DNA from: Welwitschia mirabilis
Lineage: Eukaryota > Gnetophyta > Gnetopsida > Welwitschiales
Length of the DNA: 35,309 bases
Direction of reading: 5' to 3'
Assembly (NCBI GenBank): GCA_051453625.1
Contig: JBOZIK010000001.1
Location: 8,177,928-8,213,236, forward strand
Numbering within the stretch: the first letter of the stretch is position 1; each line of letters begins with the position of its first letter. Below the pieces are notes generated by a model. That model was not told the DNA's origin. It saw only the letters and a program-made list of their open reading frames with translations, and did no database searches. Position numbers and translations under genes: made by a program. This document shows positions 19,243-29,751 of this stretch, in pieces.

Positions 19243-20029
19243 TCAGGGTGCCATTCCAACACCAGTCCGATGTGTTCTAGTAATTTGTTCAACCAGGGTG
19301 CTTGGTTGTATCCTTAGTTTTGCGTAGTGATTTACGCACTCCCTTACTGGGGCGAATTTGTCAAAGTGTGGCCCTCCCCTCTTTTCCTTTTCATCTGTTC
19401 CCCCTTTCGTGTAGGAGTCTTTAGAGCTCACTGCTGGAGTTGTCGTTGGACACTGTTTCAGGCTTCTACTCTCTTGGTTCTTTTGCACTGGCGGGTTCCT
19501 CCTTCGGTCTTCCACTAGTAAGGTTTCCCTGCGATCTCTCCTTCTGCTGTCATCCACCCTTGCTCCGGTCTGTTTGTTACTGTGGTCTCTTTATGCCTTT
19601 TCTGCTTGTCTCACCTTCCTTTCCCCTCCTTGCATTCTTCAGTGTTCTTTCGGTTGCCTTCGCTTTATCACTGATGAGAATTATTTTTACGGGAGATCTC
19701 TCTCAATCTCCTCCAGATTGCTATCATCCTTTTGCTATGGTTGCTGTTGTTGTTCCCTGTGCTTCAATCTGTCTTTTGTCTTTCTTTCCTTTCATTTGTT
19801 CCTCCTCCGACCTTACCCTCTTATGCTTTTTGCTGCTCTGCGATTTGCCCACTAAATTAGTTTCAGCTTTCCCTCTTTTTCCCTGAGAGCTTCCTGGGTT
19901 CTGCTTTGCCCCTTTCTGTGCTTCTTGCTGGGAGCGTTTAAGGACCTCAACTGATTTTTGGATTACTTCTGAGTGCCTGCTGAAGATCTTTTCCCTTAAT
20001 TTTCCAGTGGAATATCCTGGGAATTTCAC
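19243..20029 (-). other. Two basic, low-complexity open reading frames in a purine-rich block
   Basis: Minus-strand frames 19557-19243 (104 codons, RRRDRRETLLVEDRRRNPP) and 20029-19724 (101 codons) are rich in Lys, Arg, Gln, Glu and Ser, with the stretch KSQSSKKHKRVRSEEEQMKG. The minus strand is purine-rich over the whole block, which reduces stop codons. They lie downstream of the LINE's RNase H end on the same strand. Possible explanations are the basic tail of a second LINE ORF1, a captured host fragment, or an artefact of composition. I do not recognise a domain. Confidence 0.3.
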
Positions 20030-20079
20030 CTTCTGCTCGTCTCTGTGACGCTCGCAGGAAGTTGAAACGTAAGCCTTTA

Positions 20080-20500
20080 AATTTCAAGTGGTTACCATAT
20101 TAAACCATGTATCTGTCACTAAACTTAGCAACTACATTTCAGAGGCTCTAGAGCTCTGCTTTCCTAACGTGCCCCTTCTTTGCACTTGGCACCTTGCAAT
20201 CGAAAAATTTATCTGCATCATTGTATTCAGTCAATGCCAACAAAGTGAGTTCTCCTGCTGATGCTAGCCCATGGCCTTTGCGATTAGCTCTAGTTTAATC
20301 GTGATTCGTTTCGCCTGAATGATAAGTTTATTGCCTTTCACAAAAAGGTCCAACTTGAAGTCTAGGGATCCCTTCAACGCACTGAGCGACGCCCACCCCG
20401 CATTTTGGATGAACCTCGAAAGTTGTGCATTGCTCCAATGTTGGCTGTGCATTGGTTGGCTCAAAGCGCGGATGCTCCCCCATGTTTGTAAGGGTTGCTT
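20080..20500 (-). pseudogene. Probable RNase H domain at the C-terminus of LINE ORF2
   Basis: The minus-strand fragments GSLDFKLDLFVKGNK (near 20360) and GLASAGELTLLALTEY (near 20260) resemble the 'KLNFDGxxKGNPG' and 'AExxALxxGL' blocks of the RNase H found in plant L1 ORF2. The frames change between them. The match is suggestive only. Confidence 0.45.
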
Positions 20501-20501
20501 G

Positions 20502-20529
20502 NNNNNNNNNNNNNNNNNNNNNNNNNNNN
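20502..20529. other. Assembly gap, 28 N
   Basis: A short N run inside LINE ORF2. Unlike the 100-N gaps it is not flanked by a repeated sequence, so it is probably a sized gap or masked low-quality bases. Confidence 0.95.
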
Positions 20530-20780
20530 AAGACCTCTTCTGCTGAGGGATCTTTTCCTCTGAAGATCTTCGCGTTTCTTGCTACTCGCATGAACCAAAG
20601 AACCACCTCCTGGTTCTTACTCGCCGTGCGAAACACTTCTTGCCAACTCCCTCATCACTTGAAACCTGCCTACACTAATTTAGCTATCGAGCATTACCAA
20701 AATAGGTGTTCCACAGACTCCACTCCACCTGCCCACAAGCTATACAACATTCCACAATTCAGACTCCCCTCTTCCTTAAG
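20530..20780 (-). pseudogene. zf-RVT region of LINE ORF2
   Basis: The minus strand reads NCGMLYSLWAGGVESVEHLF, then W-stop-CSIAKLV. This fits the zinc-binding zf-RVT domain (C-x2-C … EtxeHLFxxC), with the second Cys replaced. It is followed by SKNQEVVLWFMRVARNAKIF, the segment usually seen after that domain (…LWxIWxxRNxxiF). Confidence 0.75.
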
Positions 20781-21749
20781 TTGTTTGTTGGTAAAACCTT
20801 TCCCTAAATGATGAACCACTTCCAAACACCATATTTCCCCATTAAACTCCTTTGCGATGTGTCTTGCAAGAGAGGGTCCATACCTTGCTTTGTAATTGGC
20901 AATTGTTTAGTTGTCACTTTTTTATCATCAATCTACCTTTGGCTTGCTCCTCCATCGCAATTCGTTATTTAAATTTCTTAACATGTTTTCTAGCGTAATG
21001 ATTGTGATGTCTATTTCTTCCGTTCTGCTCCTGGGGAAATTCTGCCCACTATAGTTTTTGATCTTTGTACCTGATTGTGTTTCCAATTGCTATTTTGCAA
21101 ACTCGGTATCCTTCTGTTTAGGATTCTTGAGGCTGAAAACAATATGTTACCTACTCCCAACTGTCAGGTGATTTTGTTTTCCAATTCCCTTCTGCCTTCG
21201 TAAAGGGACAGCCAGAAGTGGGAACCCCCAGCTGCACTTCCCTATCTCGATTTTTTTGATCCTTTTTAAAACTTTTGTCCAAGGAGTGAATCCAGTTGCT
21301 TCCACTTTCTTAGTAAGCTTGGCTTGAGCCACAAAAACACTGTCCTTTACATTTTAAATGCCATATCCTCTTGATTCCATAGGTTTTACTATTTCCTTTC
21401 ATGCCACAGCATGAATCCTATATCCTCCTTTGCCTCCTTCCCAGGTGAAGTTGTGAACTATTCTATTTATTGTGTTTTTAAGGCAATACTCCTATTGCCT
21501 CACTTATCTTGCTATCACTGTAAGCATTGGGTTTGCCAAAATTATGTTTGCCGTACTAGATAAGAACATCAAACTCCAACTATTGCATTTTTTTTAACCC
21601 ATGTTTTGGAAGAGATCATTTTAGGTTGCTATATGTTTCTGTTTAAATATTGGGATCCCAGATACAAATCACTCTCCTCTCCTATCTGCACTTCTAAGGT
21701 TCTGTTAATTGCATCTTGCATACTTTTCCATCGGTTAAAGAAATACACA

Positions 21750-22460
21750 CTGCTTTTTGCCCAATTAATTTCCAGCCTTAACTCCTTCCCCAAGTTTCTC
21801 TAGGCTTTGCTTGATAGCTTGAATCTGCTTGCTGTTAGCCTTTAAGAACACCACAGTATCATCTATAAAGTGGTTACATAAAATGTTCATGCCATGGATC
21901 TCCTCCTTCTCTGCTTATGTAGGCTTGAAAACTGTCTAGGGTAATAATAAAAAGATAGGTAAGAGGGGATCCCCTACTGCAGGCCTTTCCCTAGTCTAAA
22001 GAAACCGTAAATATTTGGACTCATCTTTAGGCCAAATTTGGCTGATCTCTGCATTTGCAAGATCAACCTGGTGAAATCTTTTGGGAATCTTTTAGCTTAA
22101 ATGATATGGGTTAGAAAGTTCTATGATATACTTTTGTAAGCCTTTCTGATATCTAGCTTCAGAACACATGCTTGCTTTTTTTGGTCTCTTTAATAGTATG
22201 GAATAATTCATGATTTAGTATTACCTCATGAAGGATGTTCCTGCCTTCCAAAAATCCTACTTGGTTTGAATGCACCATTGATGAAAGGTATGGTCAAATT
22301 CTTCTCAATAAAACTCTCGAGGAGAACCAATGGATAACGTTATAGACTCCGGGTGGCCTGCAATTCTATATATTCATGGCTTTTGTTTCTTTTGGTATCA
22401 CAGTAATGTTTGTATTATTCTAGGCATATGTCGAGTCTCCTTCTTTAAACACCTTGTCAC
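21750..22460 (-). pseudogene. Reverse transcriptase of LINE ORF2
   Basis: The conserved blocks in order on the minus strand are NQVGFLEGRNILHEVILNHE, ACVLKLDIRKAYKSIS (first catalytic Asp), SRGSPLTYLFIIT (the RQGDPLSPxLF block, altered) and HFIDDTVVFLKANSKQIQAI. The active-site box is FIDD at 21869-21858, the L1 form of F-x-DD, with both Asp kept. Stops are frequent, so the enzyme is not functional. Confidence 0.9.
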
Positions 22461-22949
22461 GTCAGAAGCTTCTACTGGTTTTACTATGTGGGGCCAAAAC
22501 TTTTTGAAAAATTCAACTGTTCACCTATTAGACCTTGGACTTTCGCTGAGCTTCATTGTTTTTAACATATTTGAAATTTCATCCTTTTCCACTAGCTTTA
22601 TGAGATTTACCCCATCTTGAGATCTCTGACCATCATAAGAAACTTCCAATTGTCCCTTGTCTTTTCCTAACTGTTGAAGGTTATCAAGGAAGGCTTCATA
22701 AACCATTTATCCTTGAGAAGTCTCTTCTCCCACCATGATTTTGTTTATCTTCTTTTGTTGTCTTGTGCTTTTCTCCTTCCGTTAGCCAGTTTATGCGAGC
22801 TTCTTGTCTCTGATAAATCTCCTCTTGAGTTCTGATTTTGTACAGTTCCACAACTTTTTCCATTCTTCGTCTTGGACATCCTTCCCTTTCTTTTGCTATT
22901 TCTGGATTTCCTTAATCCCCCACTTTAGGTCTTCCTTTTGATTCATTCT

Positions 22950-23651
22950 CGTCTACTGAGCCCTACTCCAATTTTTTAACTAATTTTTTGTTTCACCTAA
23001 GTTTTCTGAAGAGCCTTAAAAGGGGTTTCCTTCTCTTGTGTTCTAGGATTTCCTCAAAAGATCTTCCACTTCTTGCTTTTGTAGTTACATATTTTTGAAG
23101 GCAAATTGCACTATTTTGTTTTTCCCCTATCTATTTTGGATAGGATTCTCACCTTTGCTTGCCTTCGATTTGACCACATGAGCTAAGGTTTTCTATAAGG
23201 GTAGGTATGTTAGTTTGCAATTTTTTATAAAATCCTCAAAATCCTGGGCTTCAACTGGGTTACTTCTCCCTTCTTGCTTTTCTCACTTGAATTTAATTTT
23301 GTTAAAATCTTCTATGATTATCCATGTTTTCTTGGAGGTCCTCTACTCTAGTTTTCCCAATAGTCTTATTCTCTCCCCTACTTGATGCGGGTTGTAGACA
23401 TTAATTAGGCACCACTTTTCTCTCTCAAAAATTTGGAGCCACCTTGTACCCTCAGTCTTTTCATACATAATATTCTTTGCAAAAAGGGTTGCCAATTACC
23501 CCATTTATCCAAAACTTTGCTCTCACTCTACCTTCCAAGTTTTTTGTGTCCCTCTAGATCTATCCTTTTGTGTGAATTTCAGGTTCCTTTTTTAGAAGCC
23601 AATTCGTTGGGGCGTCCTTGATGCCCTAAATATTCCAGCTATGATCTTCAT
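22950..23651 (-). pseudogene. Endonuclease domain of LINE ORF2 (start of ORF2)
   Basis: ORF2 begins with ATG at 23651 (MKIIA…), followed after a frameshift by SWN-I-stop-GIKDAP, the N-terminus of the AP-type endonuclease (family MKIISWNxRG). CLINVYNPHQVGERIRLLGK at about 23405-23345 and IIEDFNKIKF at about 23318-23289 match the 'NxYxP' and 'GDFNxI' blocks; the Gly of GDFN is Glu here. EAQDFEDFIKNCKL follows at about 23240. Confidence 0.8.
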
Positions 23652-24113
23652 TTAACTCATTTTTAGGAGAACTTTTTTGCTATACCAAATGGAGCCTTTT
23701 GTGACCTAGTAGCAATGTTTTAGTTGCCTCTTTTCTAGCTTTTGTGGCATCTGTTAATCTTGCTAACTTATGACCCTTTGTCTCTTTTTTGCTTTCTGAG
23801 TCTGAGTGTGATACACTACTACTCAAGGCTCCAAATCTGTTAAAGATTAGCTTTGCTGCTTGGTATCTCTACCTTTTTTCTATACTACTGGAGGTTCTTT
23901 TGCTCTTCCTTAGTGAGTGCTCAAGCTGGGGTCGTCTCCTTGTACCTTTTGAATTTTCTTATTTTACGATTTTACTGTCATTTCTACCTGTCTCATTCTC
24001 AAAACTGGTTGGAAATCATTGCTATTTTTTTTTGAATCTGGAATCTTCTAACTTACGCCCAAACTTGCCATAGGTATCACATGCCACCTTAATAAATATT
24101 TTCTGGTGGTGTC

Positions 24114-24459
24114 CTATCCTCCCATAAGTCTCTCTATATGTCCCAATAGTATGTGGAAATCATAGGCATTCACTAAATTTTCATATTCAACTCCCACAAA
24201 TTCGATTCCATAGCTAGGTATTATTTCAACATTTTCCAAGTATCTCATCAACTTTATCTCTATCCAGGTGTAGAATTGAATTAACACCATTCTCATTCCA
24301 TTGAGAGTTATTGAATCTAGCTTGATTAGGTTTTTGAATTGCATTGCTAATTCTTAAATGAAGGTTCAGCTCCATAATGTCAAGTTGATTCTTCTCAGCT
24401 TGTCCAAAATTGGTAGTTTTTGGAAAATTTTTCCAAAATCTTTCCTTGGTTTCTAGCAT
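24114..24459 (-). pseudogene. ORF1 fragment of the LINE with a broken zinc knuckle
   Basis: Two overlapping frames give RFWKNFPKTTNFGQAEKNQL, then SYGIEFVGVEYENLVNAYDF, HILLGHIERLMGG. The second half has the shape of the L1 ORF1 CCHC knuckle (family 'VEYENLPxxCFxCGxxGHxxxxC') but all three Cys are replaced (Tyr, His or Leu, and Met/Leu); only the His remains. Confidence 0.75.
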
Positions 24460-25029
24460 GCTAAGGTAAGCCCCCTTGTCCCAATGAATTAGGGGCCTCG
24501 TGCCATTGTACTATTTAGGTCTTGCTTGGATGCAAACTCAAAAGAGAACCATTCCTTCTGCTAAGGCTATTACTTGGATTGTCTGAATACTAGTTCACCT
24601 CAAAGATCACATTGAATCCTTTTTCAGGGACTATTCTGCATCTTTTCTGTTGCAAAGCATCCCTCATTAGAATCCTTCACCTAACCTAGCTTTCAAGTCA
24701 TGTTAAATGATTTGTTGAATGCAGATGTTTCATTTCTAAAAATCTAACCCCTACAAGTTGCAATTGCATAAATGTAAAACACTTTTACATACATGAAAAA
24801 TTTGTATGGATGTTGAAAGATGATTATACAAGTGTCTCAAAACTTTTTTGTGTTTTTACTCACTCCACTTACTCGTGACTTTTCAAACACAAGACTAGTC
24901 ATCAATCCTAAAGCTTCAAAAAAAAAAAAAAAAAAAAGGGGATTATAGGTACTTAGTTCAAAATGTCTTATTCCCAAGTTTTCTCTTTTTTTAGATTTCT
25001 ATCTTGATTGGGTTGTTAGAAATTTTAGT
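24460..25029. other. Unassigned sequence with a 20-base A run
   Basis: No coding match. A homopolymer of 20 A occupies 24918-24937 on +. It could be the poly(A) tail of a + strand retroposed sequence ending there, whose body (about 24480-24917) I do not recognise. The LINE to the left is on the other strand and so does not own this tail. Confidence 0.45.
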
Positions 25030-25640
25030 AAATTCATTTGAAAAATAGAAAGTTTTGACTTGTACATTCTAACTCCATTAATATGCTTGAAGTTTTCTTA
25101 GGAGATGCTTGATATTTTGTTACTTTCATAAATGATTTTTCTAGGAAAACGTGGTTGTACCCTTGACTTTTAAAGTTAGAGTTGGAAACAACTATGACTA
25201 TAAGTTCAAAGAATTGTTAATTGGTAATAGAAGTGAGTAGATCTCCTATGAGTTTGGAGAGTTTTATAGGGAATTAGGCATCATTTAGTATAAAATGGTT
25301 CTTGCAACAACACAAGGAGATGGAGTGATTAAGAGGCAAAACATAACTATCTTAGAAGGGGTACAAATATTAACATAATTAGGCTTACCCAAATGCTTTC
25401 GGGTTGAGATTGCCTTCATTATTGTTATACTTGATGAATAGTTTTCCATATGGTCATTTCGATGGTGGAATTCTAGAGTGTTATTAGACTAGGAGCTCTA
25501 TTTACTATGCATATTTTAGAGCTCTTGGATGTAAGGCTTACGATCATGTGCAAAATGCTTCCAAATTGGCAAAATGTGCAAAAAGGTGTCTTTTTGGGAT
25601 ATGGTGGAGATGACTGTGGCTACATGCTATGAGATTTTGG
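25030..25640 (+). pseudogene. Integrase of copia element C
   Basis: Readable pieces in changing frames are ISYEFGEFYRE (the region after the DNGGEY box, which is partly deleted), TTQGDGVIKRQNITILEGVQ (the PQxNGVAExxNRTxxE box, with Lys in place of the catalytic Glu), LGLPKCFRVEIA, ALGCKAYDHVQNASKLAKCA and CLFLGYGGDDCGYML. Dead by substitution and by stops. Confidence 0.8.
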
Positions 25641-25838
25641 AGAGTAGGGAACTCATTAGATCATGAGATGTAGTCTTCANNNNNNNNNNNNNNNNNNNNN
25701 NNNNNNNNNNNNNNNNNNNNNNNNNNNNNNNNNNNNNNNNNNNNNNNNNNNNNNNNNNNNNNNNNNNNNNNNNNNNNNNTACATGCTATGAGATTTTGGA
25801 GAGTAGGGAATTCATTAGATCATGAGATGCAGTCTTCA
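25621..25838. other. Assembly gap (100 N, 25680-25779) flanked by a 59-bp direct repeat
   Basis: 25621-25679 and 25780-25838 match over 59 bases with two differences (c/t at 25652 and t/c near 25671). Two C/T differences in 59 bp fit two alleles or two repeat copies whose ends overlap without being merged. Confidence 0.95.
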
Positions 25839-26009
25839 ATGTGGATTTCATATTCTCAAAACCACAAAAAGGCACTTACAATCAAGGAGATTGTAATCTT
25901 AGCACCCTACAGTAAGTTTGTAAAAATTCCAAATCTTGAGGAGGAGCCTTCTAGCCATCAGAACTAGCTTTCCTAGAGGGGAGAGGCAAAATAGGAAAGA
26001 TCATAGAAG

Positions 26010-26860
26010 TTTTTCTTTGATTAAAACTGTTTAATTAGGCACACTATTATGTTTGTAATTACTTTAGATTAGAATATAAAGTAAATCAAGCACAACTCAG
26101 ATAAAGGGAGAAATTCAAAGCAATGTGCACAAAGGTTAATGAAAATAAGCTGCTTGTCTTATTATTAAGTGTTGTAATCATATAGTCTAGTGAGACTTTC
26201 TGGTACCCTTAAGGCAATACAATGAGGTTTTTTGGCAATCCTAAGCCTTGAAATGTACCACAATGGTGTTTTTTATTTCCTATCTTGATGATAGTGATAG
26301 ATGAAGAAAGATAATAAAGTGTGTAAGAAATAGGTTAAGCCTTTATGCTTTCAAAATGGAAAATTCAAATAACGAAGAGGGGATGATATGCAACAATGCT
26401 TATTTTGTATGAAAATCTTGTTTTTGACTATTGAACATCATCATTACAAGTCTCATGGCTAACTGGATGATGGAAAACAGTCATGTAAGATTTCAACAAC
26501 TACAAAAATGGCTATTTTGTGGCTTCAATAACTAGTTTCTGTCTTTGTTTTTTTGTCTCCCGAGGGATGGCTAGTCGACCTCTTAGGTAGTCGACCATTG
26601 ATCTTAGGTGGTTAACCTGCTATGCAACATTTGGATTTTTCTTATTTCCACCAAGGTGATCGGCCCCTTGGAAACTAAGTATTAGTCACTTGATTGTAGT
26701 TGACTTACATCCCAACATTGCAACTTGAATTTAGCCATCTCCCGACTTTGCCTAATTAGGTTTCTTCAATGTTCAAGTTTTCAAAAATCATCAAAGTCCT
26801 ATATAATTATGCACCAAAGTTATTTAACATGATTATAATTTTGTTTGTCATCCATAGACA
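26010..26860. other. Probable insertion of about 850 bp inside element C
   Basis: The copia similarity stops after the integrase C-terminus and resumes in the acidic linker. Between them lies AT-rich DNA without a coding match. A direct repeat tagtcgacc occurs twice, 26572-26580 and 26591-26599. I found no clear terminal repeats or target-site duplication, so the type of insertion is unknown. Confidence 0.45.
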
Positions 26861-27180
26861 ATGAGGAGGTGTAATACTGATGAATAAAAAGAAGAAGGGA
26901 ATGATGAGAATGTGCCTCCTAAAACTAAAGATGGACAAGATGAATAAGGAGGAGTTATTGAAATCCCTCCTCATTGGGTTAGGCACTCTGTAAGGCAAAC
27001 TAAACATTGATTTAGATAGTCACATCCTTTGCATCAAATTCTATATATTAATGCAAGAGAACCTAAGTCTTTCTTGTAAGCCATTACTTGTTTAGATGTA
27101 GAAAGATCGATCAATGCAATGAATGAAGAAAATGGAGTCTTTGCTGCAAAATTAGACTTGGGAACTAGTCCCATTTGGAA
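26860..27180 (+). pseudogene. Linker region of copia element C
   Basis: EEGNDENVPPKTKDGQDE, IEIPPHWVRHSVRQTKH and AMNEENGVFAAKLDLGTSP fit the acidic linker, the 'RRSxRxxK' motif and the start of the reverse transcriptase (family 'AMxEEMxSL'). An in-frame stop lies at about 26944. Confidence 0.65.
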
Positions 27181-27520
27181 AAATTATTTGAAAAATATGT
27201 GGATACATAGGCATATCTTTTTCATTAAAAAAAAAAAAGAAAAAGCTTGTTTTTGCATGGGGCCACATCACAACTACCTAGTACTCCATCTGCTTCTTGA
27301 CATATCACAGCTAGAGATTGAAGTGGAAAGCCAGATAATACAGTGAGCTTTGCTTGTTGGATACGATGAATAAGGTATGTGGAAGGCTATTAGGTTATAG
27401 ACCTCTCTAAATTAAAGGCAGTTATTGTGAATGGTGTAGTATGGTCATGCCTATCTTGAGCTCCCATTTAGACAGTGAACTATGTAGAAAGGGAGTGGGA
27501 AGGTAGGTAGGGGTTCTATG
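27180..27520. other. Non-copia stretch inside element C
   Basis: About 340 bp between the linker and the reverse transcriptase, where the family has only about 30 codons. It includes a 12-base A run at about 27227 followed by GA-rich sequence. I cannot name it. Confidence 0.4.
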
Positions 27521-28230
27521 GGTAGGGACACACATGATGAAAAGAAAATGGATAGAAAAGGTACAAAGGCCACATGGTTGTGAAGCATTTTAATTAAAAG
27601 AGAAGTATTGATGTTAATGAGATTTTGTCTCTTGTTGTTAAGTATACTTTCATTCAAGTTATTTTGGCAATGGTTGCATCCATGAATTTCAAGTTGGAGA
27701 AATTAATTGTTAAAAAGTGCATTTAACATAATGATCTTGATGAAGAGACCTAAATGTTGTAGCATGAAGGTTTTAGAAGCAAGTGAAACCTTGTGTGCAG
27801 ATTGAACATGAGTCTTTATGGTCTAAAATAGGCTTTTAGACAATGGCATAAATGGTTTGACATGTTTATGGTGCAGTGGCAGAGATTTTAGGTTGCTAGT
27901 TGTGCCTGTTTGCATAGAAATCTTGTAGGATTAATCACTATTTTGTTGCCCTATGTTGATGATATGCTGATTGGAGGAAATAATCCTTGTTAGATAATAA
28001 GTTGGAAGCTAAAATGATGAAGGAATTTGTCACAAAATATCTTAGGAAGGATAAGAAAATTCTTGAAATGGCATTTGAAAGAGATAGGAAGAACAAAAAT
28101 GTTTGGTTGAATCACAATGGTTACATTGGTAAGACATTTGAAAGATATAATAAGTGCAATTATGATACTGTTTCTACATATTTGGGAGGTCATTTCATGT
28201 TTTTAAAGATGGACTTCCTAGATATATGAA
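27520..28230 (+). pseudogene. Reverse transcriptase of copia element C
   Basis: From 27556: RYKGHMVVKHFN, stop, KRSIDVNEILSLVVKYTFIQ, VILAMVASMNFKLEKLIVKK, then SLYGLK, LLPYVDDMLIGGNN with the YVDD box at 27952-27963, and MMKEFVTKYLRKDKKILEMA, NVWLNHNGYIGKTFERYN, STYLGGHF. Clear Ty1/copia reverse transcriptase with several stops and frameshifts. Confidence 0.9.
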
Positions 28231-28292
28231 GAAGTAGGGTGATCTAAAAGTAATTCCTTAGTTGTGGAAGCTTGATATGAACCATAATCTAT

Positions 28293-28790
28293 ATGAGACC
28301 AAAAATTTCCTACGTGGTAGAACGTATCTTGAAATACATGAGTGATTCTAGAAGAGATGATTGGGAAGAGAACATGTGTTTTTATGGTTTGGAGGCTGAT
28401 CTTAGAACCCCATGGAATGTGGAGTCCATTAACATTGTTTTAATAGTTCATGTTAGTGATGTTAGGTGGATGTCATTTTTGTGGACTTTGGTAGGCCTAT
28501 TTACTATAGAGACTAAATATATTGCTTTGATAGAGGTAGCAAAGGAGATGATTTGGATAGGATGCATGCTTGAATAGCTGGGGCTTCTTAAAATATGTTT
28601 TTTGTACATTGTAATAGCTAAAGTACCATTCACATGGCTAAAAATACTACATATCATGTACAAATAAAGTCACATTAATGTGAAGTACCACTTCACTGGG
28701 GACATCTTAAAAGCAAAGCTGCTGCAAGTCAATAAAGTTGGCACCAAGAATAACTTGGATGATTCCTTAACTAAGGTAGTAGATGGATCA
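28293..28790 (+). pseudogene. RNase H and C-terminus of copia element C
   Basis: The open stretch from 28293 has RPKISYVVERILKYMSDSRR, then a deletion or drift, then LFTIETKYIALIEVAKEMIW (family 'ALSTTEAEYxAxxExxKExxW'). The tail VPFTWLKILHIMYK and NNLDDSLTKVVDG corresponds to the 'AIxLxKNPxxHxRTKHIDxxxHFIRE…NxADxLTK' end of pol. Confidence 0.8.
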
Positions 28791-28942
28791 AATCATGATT
28801 CTTGCATGTTTCACATTTGACTTGAAAAGAAACATAGGCTAGGTAACCTTGAAAATAGTGCATCTCTTAGAGCCAAAAGCTAGAGTTTGTTTTGGAGTAT
28901 CATTTATTTATTTATTTTTCTATCTTTCCTCAAGGGTTAGAT

Positions 28943-29352
28943 TGTTATATTGTGAAGTCAAATTTATCCCCTTGGTAATGTTCTATTTTATTGCTAAACC
29001 TTTTATTTAAAAAATTATTATAAAAGTTGATTTTTAAATAGAGCCACCTTAGGGTTTAGTTATGTCTTTAAAGGTTATGTGGGAGTTACTGATACTTGTA
29101 ATTAAAGGGAATGGCTTTGGGTCCCTACATCTAGTTAATCCCTTTGTGATGCTGTGTTGTGAGCTTGAGGAGTGATTCCTATGAGAGAGGTCAAATTGAA
29201 GCCCTTTTTTAATTTAATTGTAAGATTGTCTTTCTAATAAGAATTCTTTACCATTTTCTTGTGAATGTTTCTCAACATTTGAGGATTTTACCATGTAAAT
29301 CTCTCCATGTCTTTTCTATTCACATTTGTCTTTTTGCTATCATTCGTTAACA
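28943..29352 (+). repeat. 3' LTR of copia element C
   Basis: It starts TGTTATATTGTGAAGTCAAA right after a purine-rich run (tcaagggttagat) and ends …gttaaca. This gives 410 bp with TG…CA ends. It resembles the LTRs of element A at the start (gtgaagtcaaat) and near the end (attttaccatgtaaatc), and the isolated LTR at 18559 more closely. Confidence 0.75.
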
Positions 29353-29751
29353 ATTTATTCCTTTTAATAGAATGATTATTTGTAATGTAGAAAAGGCTTT
29401 TGTCAAATTCATATGGCATTGCAACTTCGTTTGATGATTGAAACATGTCGTTTTACAATGCAAAGAGTTCTTTATTAAGTACATGCATGTTTTTCATGTC
29501 CTTGTATCATCTATACAGTAATTCATGTTGAAGGCTTGTAAGTTACCCTACCACTTGTGAATAAATTTTGATGATACCAAATGGTGTGTGACAAAATTAG
29601 GAGTCAATTTTCCTAACATGTGCAATTTGTGTAGTAATTAATTGCAGTAACATACTCAAGGACTACGTACCACCAATTCATGTTTTGTATCTAATGTAGA
29701 AGCATCCTTAAAAAATAAAAATAAAGAGTATGTTTTACTTAAGGGCATATT
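29353..29751. other. Unassigned AT-rich spacer
   Basis: About 400 bp between two LTR elements. No reading frame or repeat recognised. Confidence 0.4.

Larger units (their letters stand above)
20080..24459 (-). mobile_element. L1-type LINE, minus strand, degenerate
   Basis: Read on the minus strand: ORF1 zinc-knuckle region (24459-24114), ORF2 endonuclease starting at MKII (23651), reverse transcriptase (about 22460-21750), zf-RVT domain (about 20780-20650), then a probable RNase H (about 20480-20080). This is the domain order of plant L1 elements that carry an RNase H. Many stops and frameshifts. The 3' end and poly(A) tail are not clear; the purine-rich block to its left may or may not belong to it. 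A 28-N gap lies at 20502-20529. Confidence 0.85.
25030..29352 (+). mobile_element. Ty1/copia LTR retrotransposon C, 5'-truncated and interrupted
   Basis: Order on +: integrase (25030-25640), gap, linker (26860-27180), reverse transcriptase (27520-28230), RNase H (28293-28790), polypurine-like run and 3' LTR (28943-29352). The 5' LTR, gag and protease are missing. Two stretches without copia similarity, 26010-26860 and 27180-27520, interrupt it. Many stops. Confidence 0.88.

Noticed and set aside
19440-19886. A 148-codon + strand frame with many Leu, Phe, Ser and Pro as a membrane protein
   Set aside because: It is the complement of the purine-rich minus strand block. The hydrophobic look follows from C/T-rich codons, and no family match is evident.
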